From NCBI RefSeq assembly GCF_041060425.1, contig NZ_JAULBC010000008.1, forward strand, positions 1 through 64,000: a stretch of DNA of 64,000 nucleotides, given 5' to 3'. Source of the DNA: Danxiaibacter flavus (GTDB taxonomy: Bacteria; Bacteroidota; Bacteroidia; Chitinophagales; Chitinophagaceae). Within the stretch, counting starts at the first letter, position 1. Each line of letters opens with the position of its first letter. Both the position numbers and the translations under genes were made by a program. Below the pieces are notes generated by a model that had not been told where the DNA came from, did no database searches, and saw nothing but the letters and a program-made list of their open reading frames with translations. Of this stretch, positions 46,371 through 54,734 are shown piece after piece.

Positions 46371-47798
46371 ATGAAAGCATTAAAAATATATCTGCCGATT
46401 CTTCTGTTGGCAATAACCGGGTGCAAAAAATATATCGATGTTAATACTGATCCTAATAATCCAACCAAGGTGCAGGAATCGCTATTGCTTGCCCCGCTTG
46501 AAATGGCGATCTCACATGCAATTGATGCCGGTAGCAGTGTTAGCAGCCAGAGCGCTACTAATTACGGATTTGCCCCAATTCTTATGCAGCATTACACACA
46601 GGTGGTTTGCCTTAACCAGCCCGTTCCTAACGAAGGGACTTATCTCCTGGTGAATTCACAGGTAGATGGGGACTGGAGCAATGTGTATGTAACCTGTCTG
46701 AATAATCTTGCCATATTAAATACCAAGGCTGAAGCAGATAGCAATTATAACTATTCGGGCATCTCAAAAATTCTTACCGCTTTTTGCCTGGGTGTAGCAA
46801 CAGATTGGTGGGGTGATGTACCCTATTCAGAAGCGCTTAAGGGCAGCACTAATTTTACTCCGAAATATGATTCGCAGGAAGAGATCTATAAGAACATTCA
46901 ATCCTTTCTGGATAATGGTATAAGTGATATTGCAAAGAACAAAGGCAAAATACCGGGTTCCGATGATTTCTTTTATGGCGGTGATATGGAAAAATGGACC
47001 AGGCTCGCGTACACATTAAAGGCTCGCTTTTATATGCACCTTACAAAAGCGCCCGGCTACACTGCCACGCAACAGGCAACATTGGCGCTGGCCGCGTTGG
47101 ACAAAGCTTTGCAATCCAACGACGACAACCTAAAGTTTGTTTACACAGGAAGTGCCGGACAGGAAAATCAATGGTACTGGAACTTTAGTTCTACTTCTAC
47201 ACTGGTATTATCTTCCGCATTTGTAGACACACTCAAGGCACGTACGGATCCAAGACTGACAATTCTGGTAGCGCCAGCCGCGGCTACGGGCAAGTATAAC
47301 GGACGCGCGATTGGTACACAGGGTGTTGGATCTTTGGAAGATTATTCAATTCCTGGAAATTTATACGCAGCGCCAGCAGCCAATAACTATATTATCAATT
47401 ACTCTGAAGCTTTGTTTTTAAAAGCCGAAGCTACGTTGATCAGCTCAGGTGCAGCTGCAGCAGCTCCAATTTATAGACAGGCTATTGAAGCTGATATGGT
47501 TAAATCCGGGTTAGATATTACCAGCGGATCTGTAACCAGCTATATCAATAGCAGAACAAATATTACGGCTCAAAATGCACTGAGACATATCATAGAAGAT
47601 AAAGTAATTGCCAATTTTTTGTCGCTGGAAAACTTCAACGACTGGAGAAGAACAGGCTTCCCTGTGTTACAAAAAGTTCCAAATGCATTGTCCGACATAC
47701 CGCGCAGGATCATCTATCCTCAACTGGAAAAAACATCTAACCCTCAGCCGCAGCAAACTGCTAAGCTAACAGACAGGGTTTGGTGGGACGCTCAATAA
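46371..47798 (+). CDS. SusD/RagB-type surface lipoprotein, second copy
   Basis: 475 residues from the ATG at 46371; a GTG 9 bp upstream is also in frame. The lipobox ITGC (Cys18) is followed by KKYIDVNTDPNNPTKVQESL, the SusD_2 N-terminal signature. Later parts are CLGVATDWWGDVPYSEAL and a WRRTGFPVL segment near the C terminus. It is the partner of the SusC encoded 28 bp upstream. A strong terminator follows. Peptide ligands are plausible given the M1 peptidase gene next to it. Confidence 0.92.
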   Translation: MKALKIYLPILLLAITGCKKYIDVNTDPNNPTKVQESLLLAPLEMAISHAIDAGSSVSSQSATNYGFAPILMQHYTQVVCLNQPVPNEGTYLLVNSQVDGDWSNVYVTCLNNLAILNTKAEADSNYNYSGISKILTAFCLGVATDWWGDVPYSEALKGSTNFTPKYDSQEEIYKNIQSFLDNGISDIAKNKGKIPGSDDFFYGGDMEKWTRLAYTLKARFYMHLTKAPGYTATQQATLALAALDKALQSNDDNLKFVYTGSAGQENQWYWNFSSTSTLVLSSAFVDTLKARTDPRLTILVAPAAATGKYNGRAIGTQGVGSLEDYSIPGNLYAAPAANNYIINYSEALFLKAEATLISSGAAAAAPIYRQAIEADMVKSGLDITSGSVTSYINSRTNITAQNALRHIIEDKVIANFLSLENFNDWRRTGFPVLQKVPNALSDIPRRIIYPQLEKTSNPQPQQTAKLTDRVWWDAQ

Positions 47799-47823
47799 TT
47801 GACCGACAAAAACGGTCATTCTA

Positions 47824-47875
47824 CACAACACGGTTAATCCATGTAAAGAAATGGGTTATCCGTGTTGTTTTTTTA
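47824..47875 (+). terminator. Terminator after second SusCD pair
   Basis: ACAACACGGTTAATCCAT pairs with ATGGGTTATCCGTGTTGT with two mismatches; loop GTAAAGAA; then seven T. Confidence 0.88.
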
Positions 47876-47954
47876 TAAAACCGTATCCTGAACTTTAGCG
47901 GGATTTTCCTTTCGTACCGGCATTCGGTGCGATATTTTAAAACACCAACCGGTC

Positions 47955-49622
47955 ATGAGAAAAATTATCTTTTCGCTTTTTGCTACCTGTATGCTGCTGA
48001 ATGCAAGCGCTCAAAAGTGGCGCGATTTTACAAAAGCAGATACCCTGCGTGGCACGTTAACACCAGAGCGTACCTGGTGGAACGTTCTTCACTACGACAT
48101 TACAGTTAAGCCAGATTATACTGAAAAAACGACCGTAGGGAATAACATCATTACCTACCGCGTGACGGCGGACAATTCATCCAAAGCAATGCAGATAGAT
48201 CTTCAGCCACCGTTGACTATCGATAGTGTTATTCTTGATAATAAAACCAGGCTGGAGGCCAGTCATGATGGAAGCAATGTCTGGCTGATCAAAACGCCAA
48301 CACAAAAGAAATCATCCACACATACGCTCCAGGTATATTTTAGTGGCAAGCCGCATGAGGCGATCCGCGCGCCCTGGGATGGCGGCTGGACCTTCACAAA
48401 AGATACACTTGGCCGTCCGTGGATGACTGTAACCTGCCAGGCAAAAGGCGCTTCAATCTGGTATCCATGCAAGGATCATCAGAGTGACGAACCGGATAAC
48501 GGTGCTTCCTTGACGATGATTGTGCCTGACACGCTTGTTGCAGTTGCTAACGGTCGTCTTCAATCCAAAAAAGCAAATAATGATGGTACTACTGCTTACA
48601 AATGGGCCGTTGTTAACCCCATCAATAATTACGACATCATTCCCTACATCGGCAAATATGTAAACTTCAGCGAAGTATATAAAGGCCTGAAGGGTAATCT
48701 TGATGTGAATTATTGGGTGTTGGACTACAATCTTGATAAAGCGAAAGCTTATATGCCTAAAGAAGTGCACAATATGCTGAATGCATTTGAATATTGGTTT
48801 GGTCCGTATCCTTTCTATGAAGATGGTTACAAGTTGATTGATGCATCACACACGGGCATGGAACACCAGAGTGCAGTTGCTTACGGAAACTGGTACAAAC
48901 CCGGTTACCGCGGTCGGGATGGCTCGGGAACCGGCATTGGCATGAAGTGGGATTTCATCATTATTCACGAAAGCGGTCACGAATGGTTTGGCAACAATAT
49001 CACAAGTAACGATCTGGCTGATATGTGGATCCACGAAAGCTTCACTAACTATAGCGAGACATTGTTCGTAGACTATATCTACGGAAATGATGATGCGAAC
49101 GGTTACAATGCAGGAACAAGAAAAGGTATCAGAAATGATCGCCCGGTTATCCCGCAATACAATGTAAATGCAGAGGGAAGTGGGGATATGTACCCTAAAG
49201 GCGGCAATATGTTACATGCCATTCGTCACAGCATCGATAACGATTCATTGTTCCGCAACATTTTACGTGGCCTGAATAAAACCTTCTACCACAAAACAGT
49301 AGATGCAAAGGATGTTATCGGCTACATGTCTAAGCAAGCTGGTTTCGACTACAGTCCTGTGTTTAAACAATACCTCACTACAACGCAAATACCTGTTTTG
49401 GAATGGTATTTTAGTGAAGACAAATCGAAAGTATTCTATCGCTATACGAACTGCATTAAAGCATTCAACCTGCCATTGGCTTTAAGAAATACTGAAACTT
49501 CTGTCAAAATATATCCTTCAGAGGAATGGAAGAGCAGCGCCGTAAATGCAAAACAACAGGCACTGTTTGATAATGATGGAATTAAGAAAATGTATTATTT
49601 GGAAGTTGTGAAAACGAAGTGA
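47955..49622 (+). CDS. M1-family zinc metallopeptidase
   Basis: 555 residues with signal peptide ending NASAQ. An aminopeptidase-N-like beta domain (about 40-245) precedes the catalytic domain. TGMEHQSAVAYG (about 300-311) stands for the GxMEN substrate motif. The zinc site is HESGHEWF (His338, Glu339, His342) with Glu361 in WIHESF. The C-terminal helical domain of long aminopeptidases N is absent, as in many Bacteroidota members. It releases N-terminal residues in the periplasm. It lies behind the second SusCD pair but after a terminator. Confidence 0.92.
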   Translation: MRKIIFSLFATCMLLNASAQKWRDFTKADTLRGTLTPERTWWNVLHYDITVKPDYTEKTTVGNNIITYRVTADNSSKAMQIDLQPPLTIDSVILDNKTRLEASHDGSNVWLIKTPTQKKSSTHTLQVYFSGKPHEAIRAPWDGGWTFTKDTLGRPWMTVTCQAKGASIWYPCKDHQSDEPDNGASLTMIVPDTLVAVANGRLQSKKANNDGTTAYKWAVVNPINNYDIIPYIGKYVNFSEVYKGLKGNLDVNYWVLDYNLDKAKAYMPKEVHNMLNAFEYWFGPYPFYEDGYKLIDASHTGMEHQSAVAYGNWYKPGYRGRDGSGTGIGMKWDFIIIHESGHEWFGNNITSNDLADMWIHESFTNYSETLFVDYIYGNDDANGYNAGTRKGIRNDRPVIPQYNVNAEGSGDMYPKGGNMLHAIRHSIDNDSLFRNILRGLNKTFYHKTVDAKDVIGYMSKQAGFDYSPVFKQYLTTTQIPVLEWYFSEDKSKVFYRYTNCIKAFNLPLALRNTETSVKIYPSEEWKSSAVNAKQQALFDNDGIKKMYYLEVVKTK

Positions 49623-49690
49623 GGAGGAAGGTTTGAGGGATAAGGTTTGAGGTGTCAGGTATCAGGTTTCAGGTATCAGGTATCAGTATA
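49622..49690. repeat. CAGGTATCAGGTTTCAGG word block
   Basis: The words GGTGTCAGGTATCAGGTTTC and AGGTATCAGGTATCAG start just after the M1 stop. The same family occurs at about 7945-7970 and 13825-13850. Confidence 0.8.
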
Positions 49691-49782
49691 AGTACCAGGG
49701 ATAAAGATTTTAGGTGTACTTTTTATGTGTGTCAGCAACTGCAATTCTGTCGAAATTACGAGACGGGGTTGCAGTTCTTTTG

Positions 49783-49942
49783 AAGACCGTAAGACATGTA
49801 AGATCGTAAGACCGTAAGAGGAATGTTGCGGTTGCTACAGTCTCATGAATTGCGATTTCTTACATGTCTTACTATCTTACATGTCTTACTATCTTACTGT
49901 CTTACTATCTTACTGTCTTACGGTCTTACGATCTTACGCGTC
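49783..49942. repeat. Inverted CTTACGGTCTTAC word block
   Basis: Left words 49783-49820 (AAGACCGTAAGACATGTAAG) are opposed to right words 49858-49942 (CTTACATGTCTTACTATC and variants). A 21-bp segment is perfectly inverted (49798-49818 against 49917-49937). It lies at the 3' end of the CoA-binding gene on the minus strand and after the M1 gene on the plus strand. Confidence 0.85.
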
Positions 49943-49943
49943 T

Positions 49944-50312
49944 TCAATATTGTCCCGTGCTCAGCATCACCAGCGTGCACGCTTCCATTGTTTTAATGCC
50001 ATTCTTTTCGGCCATTTCAACAAGTTCATCGTTTTCCGTTCCGGGATTGAATATGATGCGTTTGGGATGCAGCTGCATGATATAATCATAATATTGCTCC
50101 TGGTTATGCTTGTTAAGATAAAGCGTAACTGTATCAACGTCATCCATTTCCGGATGTTCTGTAATAATAGGAACATCACTCGCTACGCCCTGCTTTTTAC
50201 CAATGGCTATAATTGGATGTCCGTGAGCTTTCAGGCGGTTAACTGCCAGGTAACTGTACCTCGACGGATTGGCCGAAGCTCCCAATACAACTGTTTTTTT
50301 CTGTGTGCTCAT
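49944..50312 (-). CDS. CoA-binding protein (YccU-like)
   Basis: 122 residues, a single Rossmann CoA_binding_2 domain. KKTVVLGASANPSRYSYLAV carries the nucleotide loop; GHPIIAIGKKQG, DTVTLYLNKHNQ and RIIFNPGTEN follow the family pattern. Proteins of this type bind CoA or acyl-CoA; no reaction is known for the stand-alone form. It is a single gene whose 3' end abuts an inverted word repeat. Confidence 0.9.
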   Translation of the reverse strand: MSTQKKTVVLGASANPSRYSYLAVNRLKAHGHPIIAIGKKQGVASDVPIITEHPEMDDVDTVTLYLNKHNQEQYYDYIMQLHPKRIIFNPGTENDELVEMAEKNGIKTMEACTLVMLSTGQY

Positions 50313-50349
50313 AACTTAAATATACACAAAAATGTGCCAGCCTTTTTGG

Positions 50350-50396
50350 GAAGCCTAAGTGCCTTACACCTCGCAGGTGTAGGACACTTAGGCTTC
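50350..50396. repeat. GTGCCTTACACCT palindrome
   Basis: 22-bp arms (50350-50371 and 50375-50396) with two mismatches around the loop CGC. The core resembles the GTCCTACAC palindromes at 31841-32075, but the outer halves (GAAGCCTAAGT) are particular to this site. Confidence 0.85.
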
Positions 50397-50415
50397 TCTG
50401 TGAGTACTATCACTT

Positions 50416-50466
50416 TTCGTGTAAACTTGTCCTACACTTTCAAAGTGTAGGACAAGTTTACACGAA
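50416..50466. repeat. GTCCTACAC palindrome with 25-bp arms
   Basis: Arms 50416-50440 and 50442-50466 are a perfect inverted repeat around a single C, with a short imperfect continuation outwards. The inner part TTGTCCTACACTTT equals the core at 31841; the outer part TTCGTGTAAAC is specific to this copy. It lies 15 bp from the epimerase stop. Confidence 0.9.
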
Positions 50467-50480
50467 GGTGATCATCAATC

Positions 50481-51470
50481 TCAAAACAGATGATAAGCTT
50501 TTCGGGGCAGATGGCTAACAATATCGTTAAACGCTGCATCCACAGTGGCAAAGGAAAAAGTAAATCCTTCTTCCAGAAGTCTTGTAGGTAGCACCCAACG
50601 GCTTTTCAACAACAACTCTGTTTCCGTACCAATAATAGCGGCCCCCAATTTTAGTTGCCATTTCATTGCTGGTAAACCGATCCGGTTGCCAGTTGTCTTT
50701 CTCAGCTTTTCCATAAAAACTGCATTAGAAACAGGATTAGGAGCGCTGAGGTTAAATACCCCCGTTAAGGTGTTATGGTGCCACAAAAATTCAATTGCGC
50801 GACAAACATCATCAATATGCACCCAGCTAAACATTTGTCTTCCGCTGCCCTGTTTTCCGCCAAGTCCCCATTTACACAGGTTCAAATAAGGAGTCATAAC
50901 GCCACCGCAACCCAGGGTAATGGCTGTACGCAAGGCCACTTTGCGCGTACAGGATGTTTCTTCCTCAAAAAAAGTTTTCTCCCAGCGCTGACACACTTGC
51001 ACACTAAAATCATTGTGAAATTCTCCGGTGTATTCATCCTGCGGCCTGTCTTCGGCATGCCTGTAAATAGTGGCAGAAGCTGCATTGATCCATAAGGCTG
51101 GTGGATCTGCAGCCCGGCGGATCGCTTCGCCCAGCGCCTTTGTACTATCCGTGCGACTGTCGAAGATCTCCTTCTTATTTCTTTCGTTATAACGACAATT
51201 CACCGATTTTCCGGAAAGGTTAATGACCAGATCACATCCATCAATCTCGCTGCTCCATTTGCCTTGCGTTTTTCCATCCCATTGTACATAGCGGGTATTG
51301 CTGTTTGCTATATTTTCTTTTGAATATTTATTGTTTGCAGATCCGGTGATGTTGCGGGTGAGAATAACTATTTGATTGTTGGCTGCAAACCATTTGGCCA
51401 GATTTTGGCCCATAAACACGGAGCCGCCTGCGATGATGATTTTCTTGTTGGTTAACGTGTGCGGGTGCAT
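50481..51470 (-). CDS. TIGR01777-type NAD-dependent epimerase
   Basis: 329 residues. IIIAGGSVFMGQNLAKWFA is the Rossmann loop (the usual GGTGFIG-type turn is altered to GGSVFMG). LVINLSGKSVNCRY with a TDSTKALGEAI segment and the DUF1731-like C terminus (LPTRLLEEGFTFSF) identify this SDR39U1 group. The substrate is unknown. Downstream of a membrane-protein gene and a GbsR-type regulator gene on the same strand, it probably forms a small unit with them (gaps 10 and 183 bp). Confidence 0.88.
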   Translation of the reverse strand: MHPHTLTNKKIIIAGGSVFMGQNLAKWFAANNQIVILTRNITGSANNKYSKENIANSNTRYVQWDGKTQGKWSSEIDGCDLVINLSGKSVNCRYNERNKKEIFDSRTDSTKALGEAIRRAADPPALWINAASATIYRHAEDRPQDEYTGEFHNDFSVQVCQRWEKTFFEEETSCTRKVALRTAITLGCGGVMTPYLNLCKWGLGGKQGSGRQMFSWVHIDDVCRAIEFLWHHNTLTGVFNLSAPNPVSNAVFMEKLRKTTGNRIGLPAMKWQLKLGAAIIGTETELLLKSRWVLPTRLLEEGFTFSFATVDAAFNDIVSHLPRKAYHLF

Positions 51471-51480
51471 AGTGTGGTAT

Positions 51481-51846
51481 TTATTTCAGGTATGATAAAG
51501 GGCGTTTTAACAACAGGTGCATTTCGGAAATGCAGATAAATAAGTAACCGCACGCAGCTAGTGTGAGGGCGATAAAAAGAATAACCAGGGACGTAGTTTG
51601 TGCTATGAAACCTGAAAGTGTTGCCAGGACGAGTAGCAGAATAATGTTAGCAAACTTTGTCCTGTACAGATGCTTCCTGGTAAACCAATGGCGAACATGG
51701 TGTACAAACAGACTGACCAGTAGCCAGCCAATACAAGCAAATGCAGCAACAATCCGGATCAGCCAATCGTCAACAAACAGCGCAATTGCATAAAGTATTA
51801 AAAACAGCGTCTGCAACGCAATGTCCCATTCTTTAAACCGCTTCAT
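51481..51846 (-). CDS. Small membrane protein of unknown function
   Basis: 121 residues, four hydrophobic segments (about 10-27, 30-48, 63-82 and 86-106). The N terminus MKRFKEWDIALQ and a central basic loop HHVRHWFTRKHLYRTK suggest positively charged cytoplasmic faces. I do not recognise the family. It sits 10 bp before the epimerase gene and after the GbsR-type regulator gene, so co-expression is likely. Confidence 0.7.
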   Translation of the reverse strand: MKRFKEWDIALQTLFLILYAIALFVDDWLIRIVAAFACIGWLLVSLFVHHVRHWFTRKHLYRTKFANIILLLVLATLSGFIAQTTSLVILFIALTLAACGYLFICISEMHLLLKRPLSYLK

Positions 51847-51989
51847 AATTCATATCTTTTAATATTTTCAATAAAATTTGAAATATTATGTTTAAATAAA
51901 ACCGGAATTAACCGGTTGAGAAAGCTTTGTTATCATCTATTCATCATTTTCACTCTATTATCGTGTTAAAGAAAATGAGCAAGTTCAAC

Positions 51990-52022
51990 ATTGAGTACTT
52001 CGTACTTCGTAAATCGTACTTG
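51990..52022. repeat. GAGTACTTCGTACTTCG word block
   Basis: GTACTTCGTACTTCGTAAAT lies just 3' of the GbsR-type gene. Same family as at 1680, 23557, 23721 and 27636. Confidence 0.8.
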
Positions 52023-52029
52023 GAATGTC

Positions 52030-52536
52030 TTATTTCAGCAGTTTCATAAAACTATTCAAAAACCAGTTTTCCTCAGCCTTAATCATCATTTCCATCGCTT
52101 TGTCAGCGTGGCCTGCCAGGCGTTTGATCGAATCTACTGTTTCAGTGAAAGCCTTAATGTCAGCATTGCGTTTATCCCCTTCAACATCACTTATCTGGTT
52201 CAGCACTTTCAGCATGGGATCGAGTTCTTTCTTTTTTCGTTGATACATGATACGCGTAGCCACCCGCCAGATGTCTTTATCAGCCGAAAAATATTCCTTC
52301 CTGTCGCCCGGAATAATCACTTTTTCCACGATGCCCCAGTCAATCAGGTCCCGGATATTCATATTTGCATTTCCCCTGCTAATGTTCAGTTGCTCCATAA
52401 TATCGTCTGTACTCAATGGCTTGCTCGCTACAAGCAATATTGCATGCACCTGCGCCATAGATCTGTTAATGCCCCATTGGCTTCCCAGCACGCCCCAGCT
52501 CTGGATAAACTGTTGTTTTGCTTCACTCAACTTCAT
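52030..52536 (-). CDS. GbsR/MarR-type transcriptional regulator
   Basis: 168 residues. A winged helix (about 25-90) with GINRSMAQVHAILLVASKPL, then DDIMEQLNISRGNANMNIRD as recognition helix, and IDWGIVEKVIIPGDRKEYFS as wing, followed by a helical dimerisation tail. This matches GbsR-type MarR regulators, which often control choline or osmolyte genes. Here the neighbours are a small membrane protein and an SDR epimerase, which are probably its targets. It starts the putative unit 52536-50481. Confidence 0.88.
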   Translation of the reverse strand: MKLSEAKQQFIQSWGVLGSQWGINRSMAQVHAILLVASKPLSTDDIMEQLNISRGNANMNIRDLIDWGIVEKVIIPGDRKEYFSADKDIWRVATRIMYQRKKKELDPMLKVLNQISDVEGDKRNADIKAFTETVDSIKRLAGHADKAMEMMIKAEENWFLNSFMKLLK

Positions 52537-52639
52537 GCAACAAAGCTAGAGTGAGTTTCTGAATTTTCAAAATATATTGAAAGATTTGTTAACTGGAAGC
52601 TATCACAGGTGGTGTACATAGTCGAAAATGAGACGACAG

Positions 52640-52755
52640 GTGCAATTTGCAAACTCTCTGTGCAACTCCGAGTCTACTTCTGCCTTTCCTGTGAAATAAA
52701 AAATACAGTTACACAGAGGAGCACTGAGCAGACACAGAGGTTCACAGAGCATATG
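52640..52755. repeat. ACAGAGG-word repeat in a gene-poor gap
   Basis: CTCTCTGTGCAACTCCGAG (about 52660-52680) and the opposite-sense CAGTTACACAGAGGAGCACT and GACACAGAGGTTCACAGAG (52702-52750) belong to the same family as 36978-37024 and 42316-42685. In the gap 52537-53225 the rest is unique DNA with one possible small frame at 52956. Confidence 0.7.
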
Positions 52756-52955
52756 CCATGCAAATCAGCCATCGGCATGAAATAGGAACAATTCTGCTTT
52801 TTAGGAGGTGGCTCTCAGTTTGCTTACTACAAATGCACTTCTGAGCTTTTGTGGCACGGTGTTAGCCTGTTATTATGCTTGTTGAACAAACGTAATCTAC
52901 AACGTGTTGAAGAATCATTAGGCGGGTGCTTTAAAGGGTGTTGGTTGTTCAGTTG

Positions 52956-53096
52956 ATGCATGATATTATTGAAACCGCATGCTTACTTACAAGTCTCATT
53001 GAAATATTGCAAAGAATGGAAGTGATGGTTGTCTCTTTACAAAAGAAGGATATGATAGCCCTGAAAGCTGCGTTAGTACTGGGTTTGCTTGCTTAA
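52956..53096 (+). CDS. Possible small protein, unknown
   Basis: 46 residues from ATG at 52956 to TAA at 53094-53096. It begins MHDIIETACLLTSLIEILQR and ends KKDMIALKAALVLGLLA, amphipathic and largely hydrophobic. No ribosome-binding site or homologous pattern is visible, and frames of this length are common by chance. It is listed because it lies in otherwise unexplained DNA upstream of the histone-like gene. Confidence 0.2.
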   Translation: MHDIIETACLLTSLIEILQRMEVMVVSLQKKDMIALKAALVLGLLA

Positions 53097-53225
53097 GATA
53101 AATTACCACATGTGCGTACTGATGTGGAAAAATATTGACGATGTAAATTTTTTTTCGCTTTATTTGTTCGTTATATGCAAATCTGTATTTACCTTAACTA
53201 ATTGAATTAATAAATAACTCATCCC

Positions 53226-53810
53226 ATGGCAAAAGCAAATAAAAAAGTACAAGCAAAAAAAGCAGCTCCTAAGAAAGCTGCTGCCAAAAAAGCTGCTCCT
53301 GCAAAGAAGGCTGCTGCTAAAAAAGTAGCTAAGAAAGCTGCTCCAAAAAAAGTAGCTAAAAAGGCTGCTCCTAAAAAAGCGGTTAAGAAAGCTGCTCCTA
53401 AAAAAGCTGCTCCGGCTGCAAAAAAAGCAATAAAGAAAGCTGCTGCTAAAAAAGCTGCTCCCGCTAAAAAGGCTGCTGCTAAGAAAGCTGCTCCTGTTAA
53501 AAAGGCTGCGGTTAAGAAAGCTGCCCCTGCTAAAAAAGCTGCTGCTCCTGCAAAAAAGGCTGCTCCTAAAAAAGCAGCTCCAGCTAAAAAAGCTGCTGCT
53601 CCTAAGAAAGCTGCTCCGGTTAAAAAGGCTGCGGTTAAAAAATCAGCTCCTAAAAAAGCTGCTAAGAAAGCCAGCAAACCACAGGAACCACAGGAACCTA
53701 CATTGTTTCCGGCAACTCCGATTGAAAACGATGTACCGGATACTGATATGCCAATGTCAGAACCAGGCATGGGTTCGGATACAGACACCAACGAAGAAAA
53801 CGGCGCTTAA
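53226..53810 (+). CDS. Histone H1-like Lys/Ala/Pro-rich protein
   Basis: 194 residues. After MAKANKKVQAKKA come about 145 residues of KKAAPKKAAAKK-type repeats with KKVAKK and KKAIKK variants, extremely basic. The last 45 residues are acidic (ENDVPDTDMPMSEPGMGSDT). The composition is that of bacterial H1-like and AlgP-type proteins, which bind DNA and compact the nucleoid. The acidic tail is unusual and may temper binding. The repetitive DNA also leaves a long open frame on the other strand, which is not a gene. A strong terminator follows. Confidence 0.85.
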   Translation: MAKANKKVQAKKAAPKKAAAKKAAPAKKAAAKKVAKKAAPKKVAKKAAPKKAVKKAAPKKAAPAAKKAIKKAAAKKAAPAKKAAAKKAAPVKKAAVKKAAPAKKAAAPAKKAAPKKAAPAKKAAAPKKAAPVKKAAVKKSAPKKAAKKASKPQEPQEPTLFPATPIENDVPDTDMPMSEPGMGSDTDTNEENGA

Positions 53811-53839
53811 TCAGCTTCTTGCCGCTCCACCATATTTCA

Positions 53840-53870
53840 AAGCTGTTGATGTTCTCAACAGCTTTTTTTA
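53840..53870 (+). terminator. Terminator of the histone-like gene
   Basis: AAGCTGTTGA pairs with TCAACAGCTT around TGTTC, followed by T-rich sequence. Confidence 0.85.
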
Positions 53871-53914
53871 TGCAGGTCATCATCTCCCTATTTTGATGTG
53901 ATGATCAATTATGT

Positions 53915-53922
53915 CATCTTTG
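53915..53922 (+). promoter_or_regulatory. Possible -7 box of the omega-amidase gene
   Basis: CATCTTTG is one base from TAnnTTTG and lies 17 bp before the ATG at 53940. Confidence 0.35.
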
Positions 53923-53939
53923 GTATTTAATGAACACTT

Positions 53940-54734
53940 ATGTCCACACTTACTTTTTCCCTCGTGCAAACCAATCTCCATTGGGAAAACAAAGCGGCCA
54001 ATCTTTCAATGCTTCAGCAAAAGATCTTTTCTATTAAGGAAAGATCAGAAATAGTTGTGCTGCCGGAAATGTTTTCAACAGGGTTCAGCATGAAACCTGA
54101 GGTATTTGCTGAAGAAATGGGCGGTCCAACAACTGAATGGATGGCAGAGACAGCAAAACAAAAAAGGGTTGTTCTTGCGGGCAGCATCATGGCAAAAGAC
54201 GGCGATGATTTTTATAACCGCCTGGTGTGGATGTTACCCAATGGCCAATATGGCTACTATGATAAACGCCATCGTTTTGCTTATGCGGGCGAGGATGAAC
54301 ATTACACCTCCGGCAATAAAAGGCTGATATCATCTGTAAAAGGCTGGCGAATTCACCTCCAGGTTTGTTATGATCTGCGGTTTCCTGTTTGGGCAAGGCA
54401 GCAAAGTAACGATGAACAGCCTGAATATGATGTGTTGCTTTATGTGGCCAATTGGCCGGAAAGGCGCAATCATGCCTGGAAAACATTGCTGCAGGCAAGG
54501 GCCATCGAGAACCAATGTTATGTAGTAGCCGTTAACAGGGTGGGTAACGACGGTAATGATATTTACCACAGTGGCGATAGCATGGTCGTGGATCCGCTTG
54601 GCAACATTCTGTCCACAAAGGCACATGATGAAGATATTCTTACCGTAACACTGGAAAAAGAAAAACTGGATGAAATAAGGCGTAAATTTCCTTTTTGGAA
54701 AGATGCCGATTCTTTTAAAATAACTTATGAGTAG
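53940..54734 (+). CDS. Omega-amidase/YafV-type nitrilase-family amidohydrolase
   Basis: 264 residues. The catalytic triad of the carbon-nitrogen hydrolase family is present: Glu in VVLPEMFSTGF, Lys in YYDKRHRF and Cys in LQVCYDLRFPVWAR. The motif YDLRFP fits the YafV/NIT2 omega-amidase group, which hydrolyses alpha-ketoglutaramate or alpha-ketosuccinamate from transamination of glutamine or methionine in methionine salvage. Its stop overlaps the nagA start by 8 bp, so they are translationally coupled. Confidence 0.9.
   Translation: MSTLTFSLVQTNLHWENKAANLSMLQQKIFSIKERSEIVVLPEMFSTGFSMKPEVFAEEMGGPTTEWMAETAKQKRVVLAGSIMAKDGDDFYNRLVWMLPNGQYGYYDKRHRFAYAGEDEHYTSGNKRLISSVKGWRIHLQVCYDLRFPVWARQQSNDEQPEYDVLLYVANWPERRNHAWKTLLQARAIENQCYVVAVNRVGNDGNDIYHSGDSMVVDPLGNILSTKAHDEDILTVTLEKEKLDEIRRKFPFWKDADSFKITYE

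Noticed and set aside
49845..50450. 201-codon plus-strand frame
   Set aside because: It runs through the CTTAC word block and opposite to the well-supported CoA-binding gene.
51991..52554. 187-codon plus-strand frame
   Set aside because: It is antisense to the GbsR-type regulator, whose domain pattern is clear.
53219..53791. 190-codon minus-strand frame rich in Ala and Phe
   Set aside because: It is the complement of the Lys/Ala/Pro repeat codons of the histone-like gene, which has the proper start, composition and terminator.
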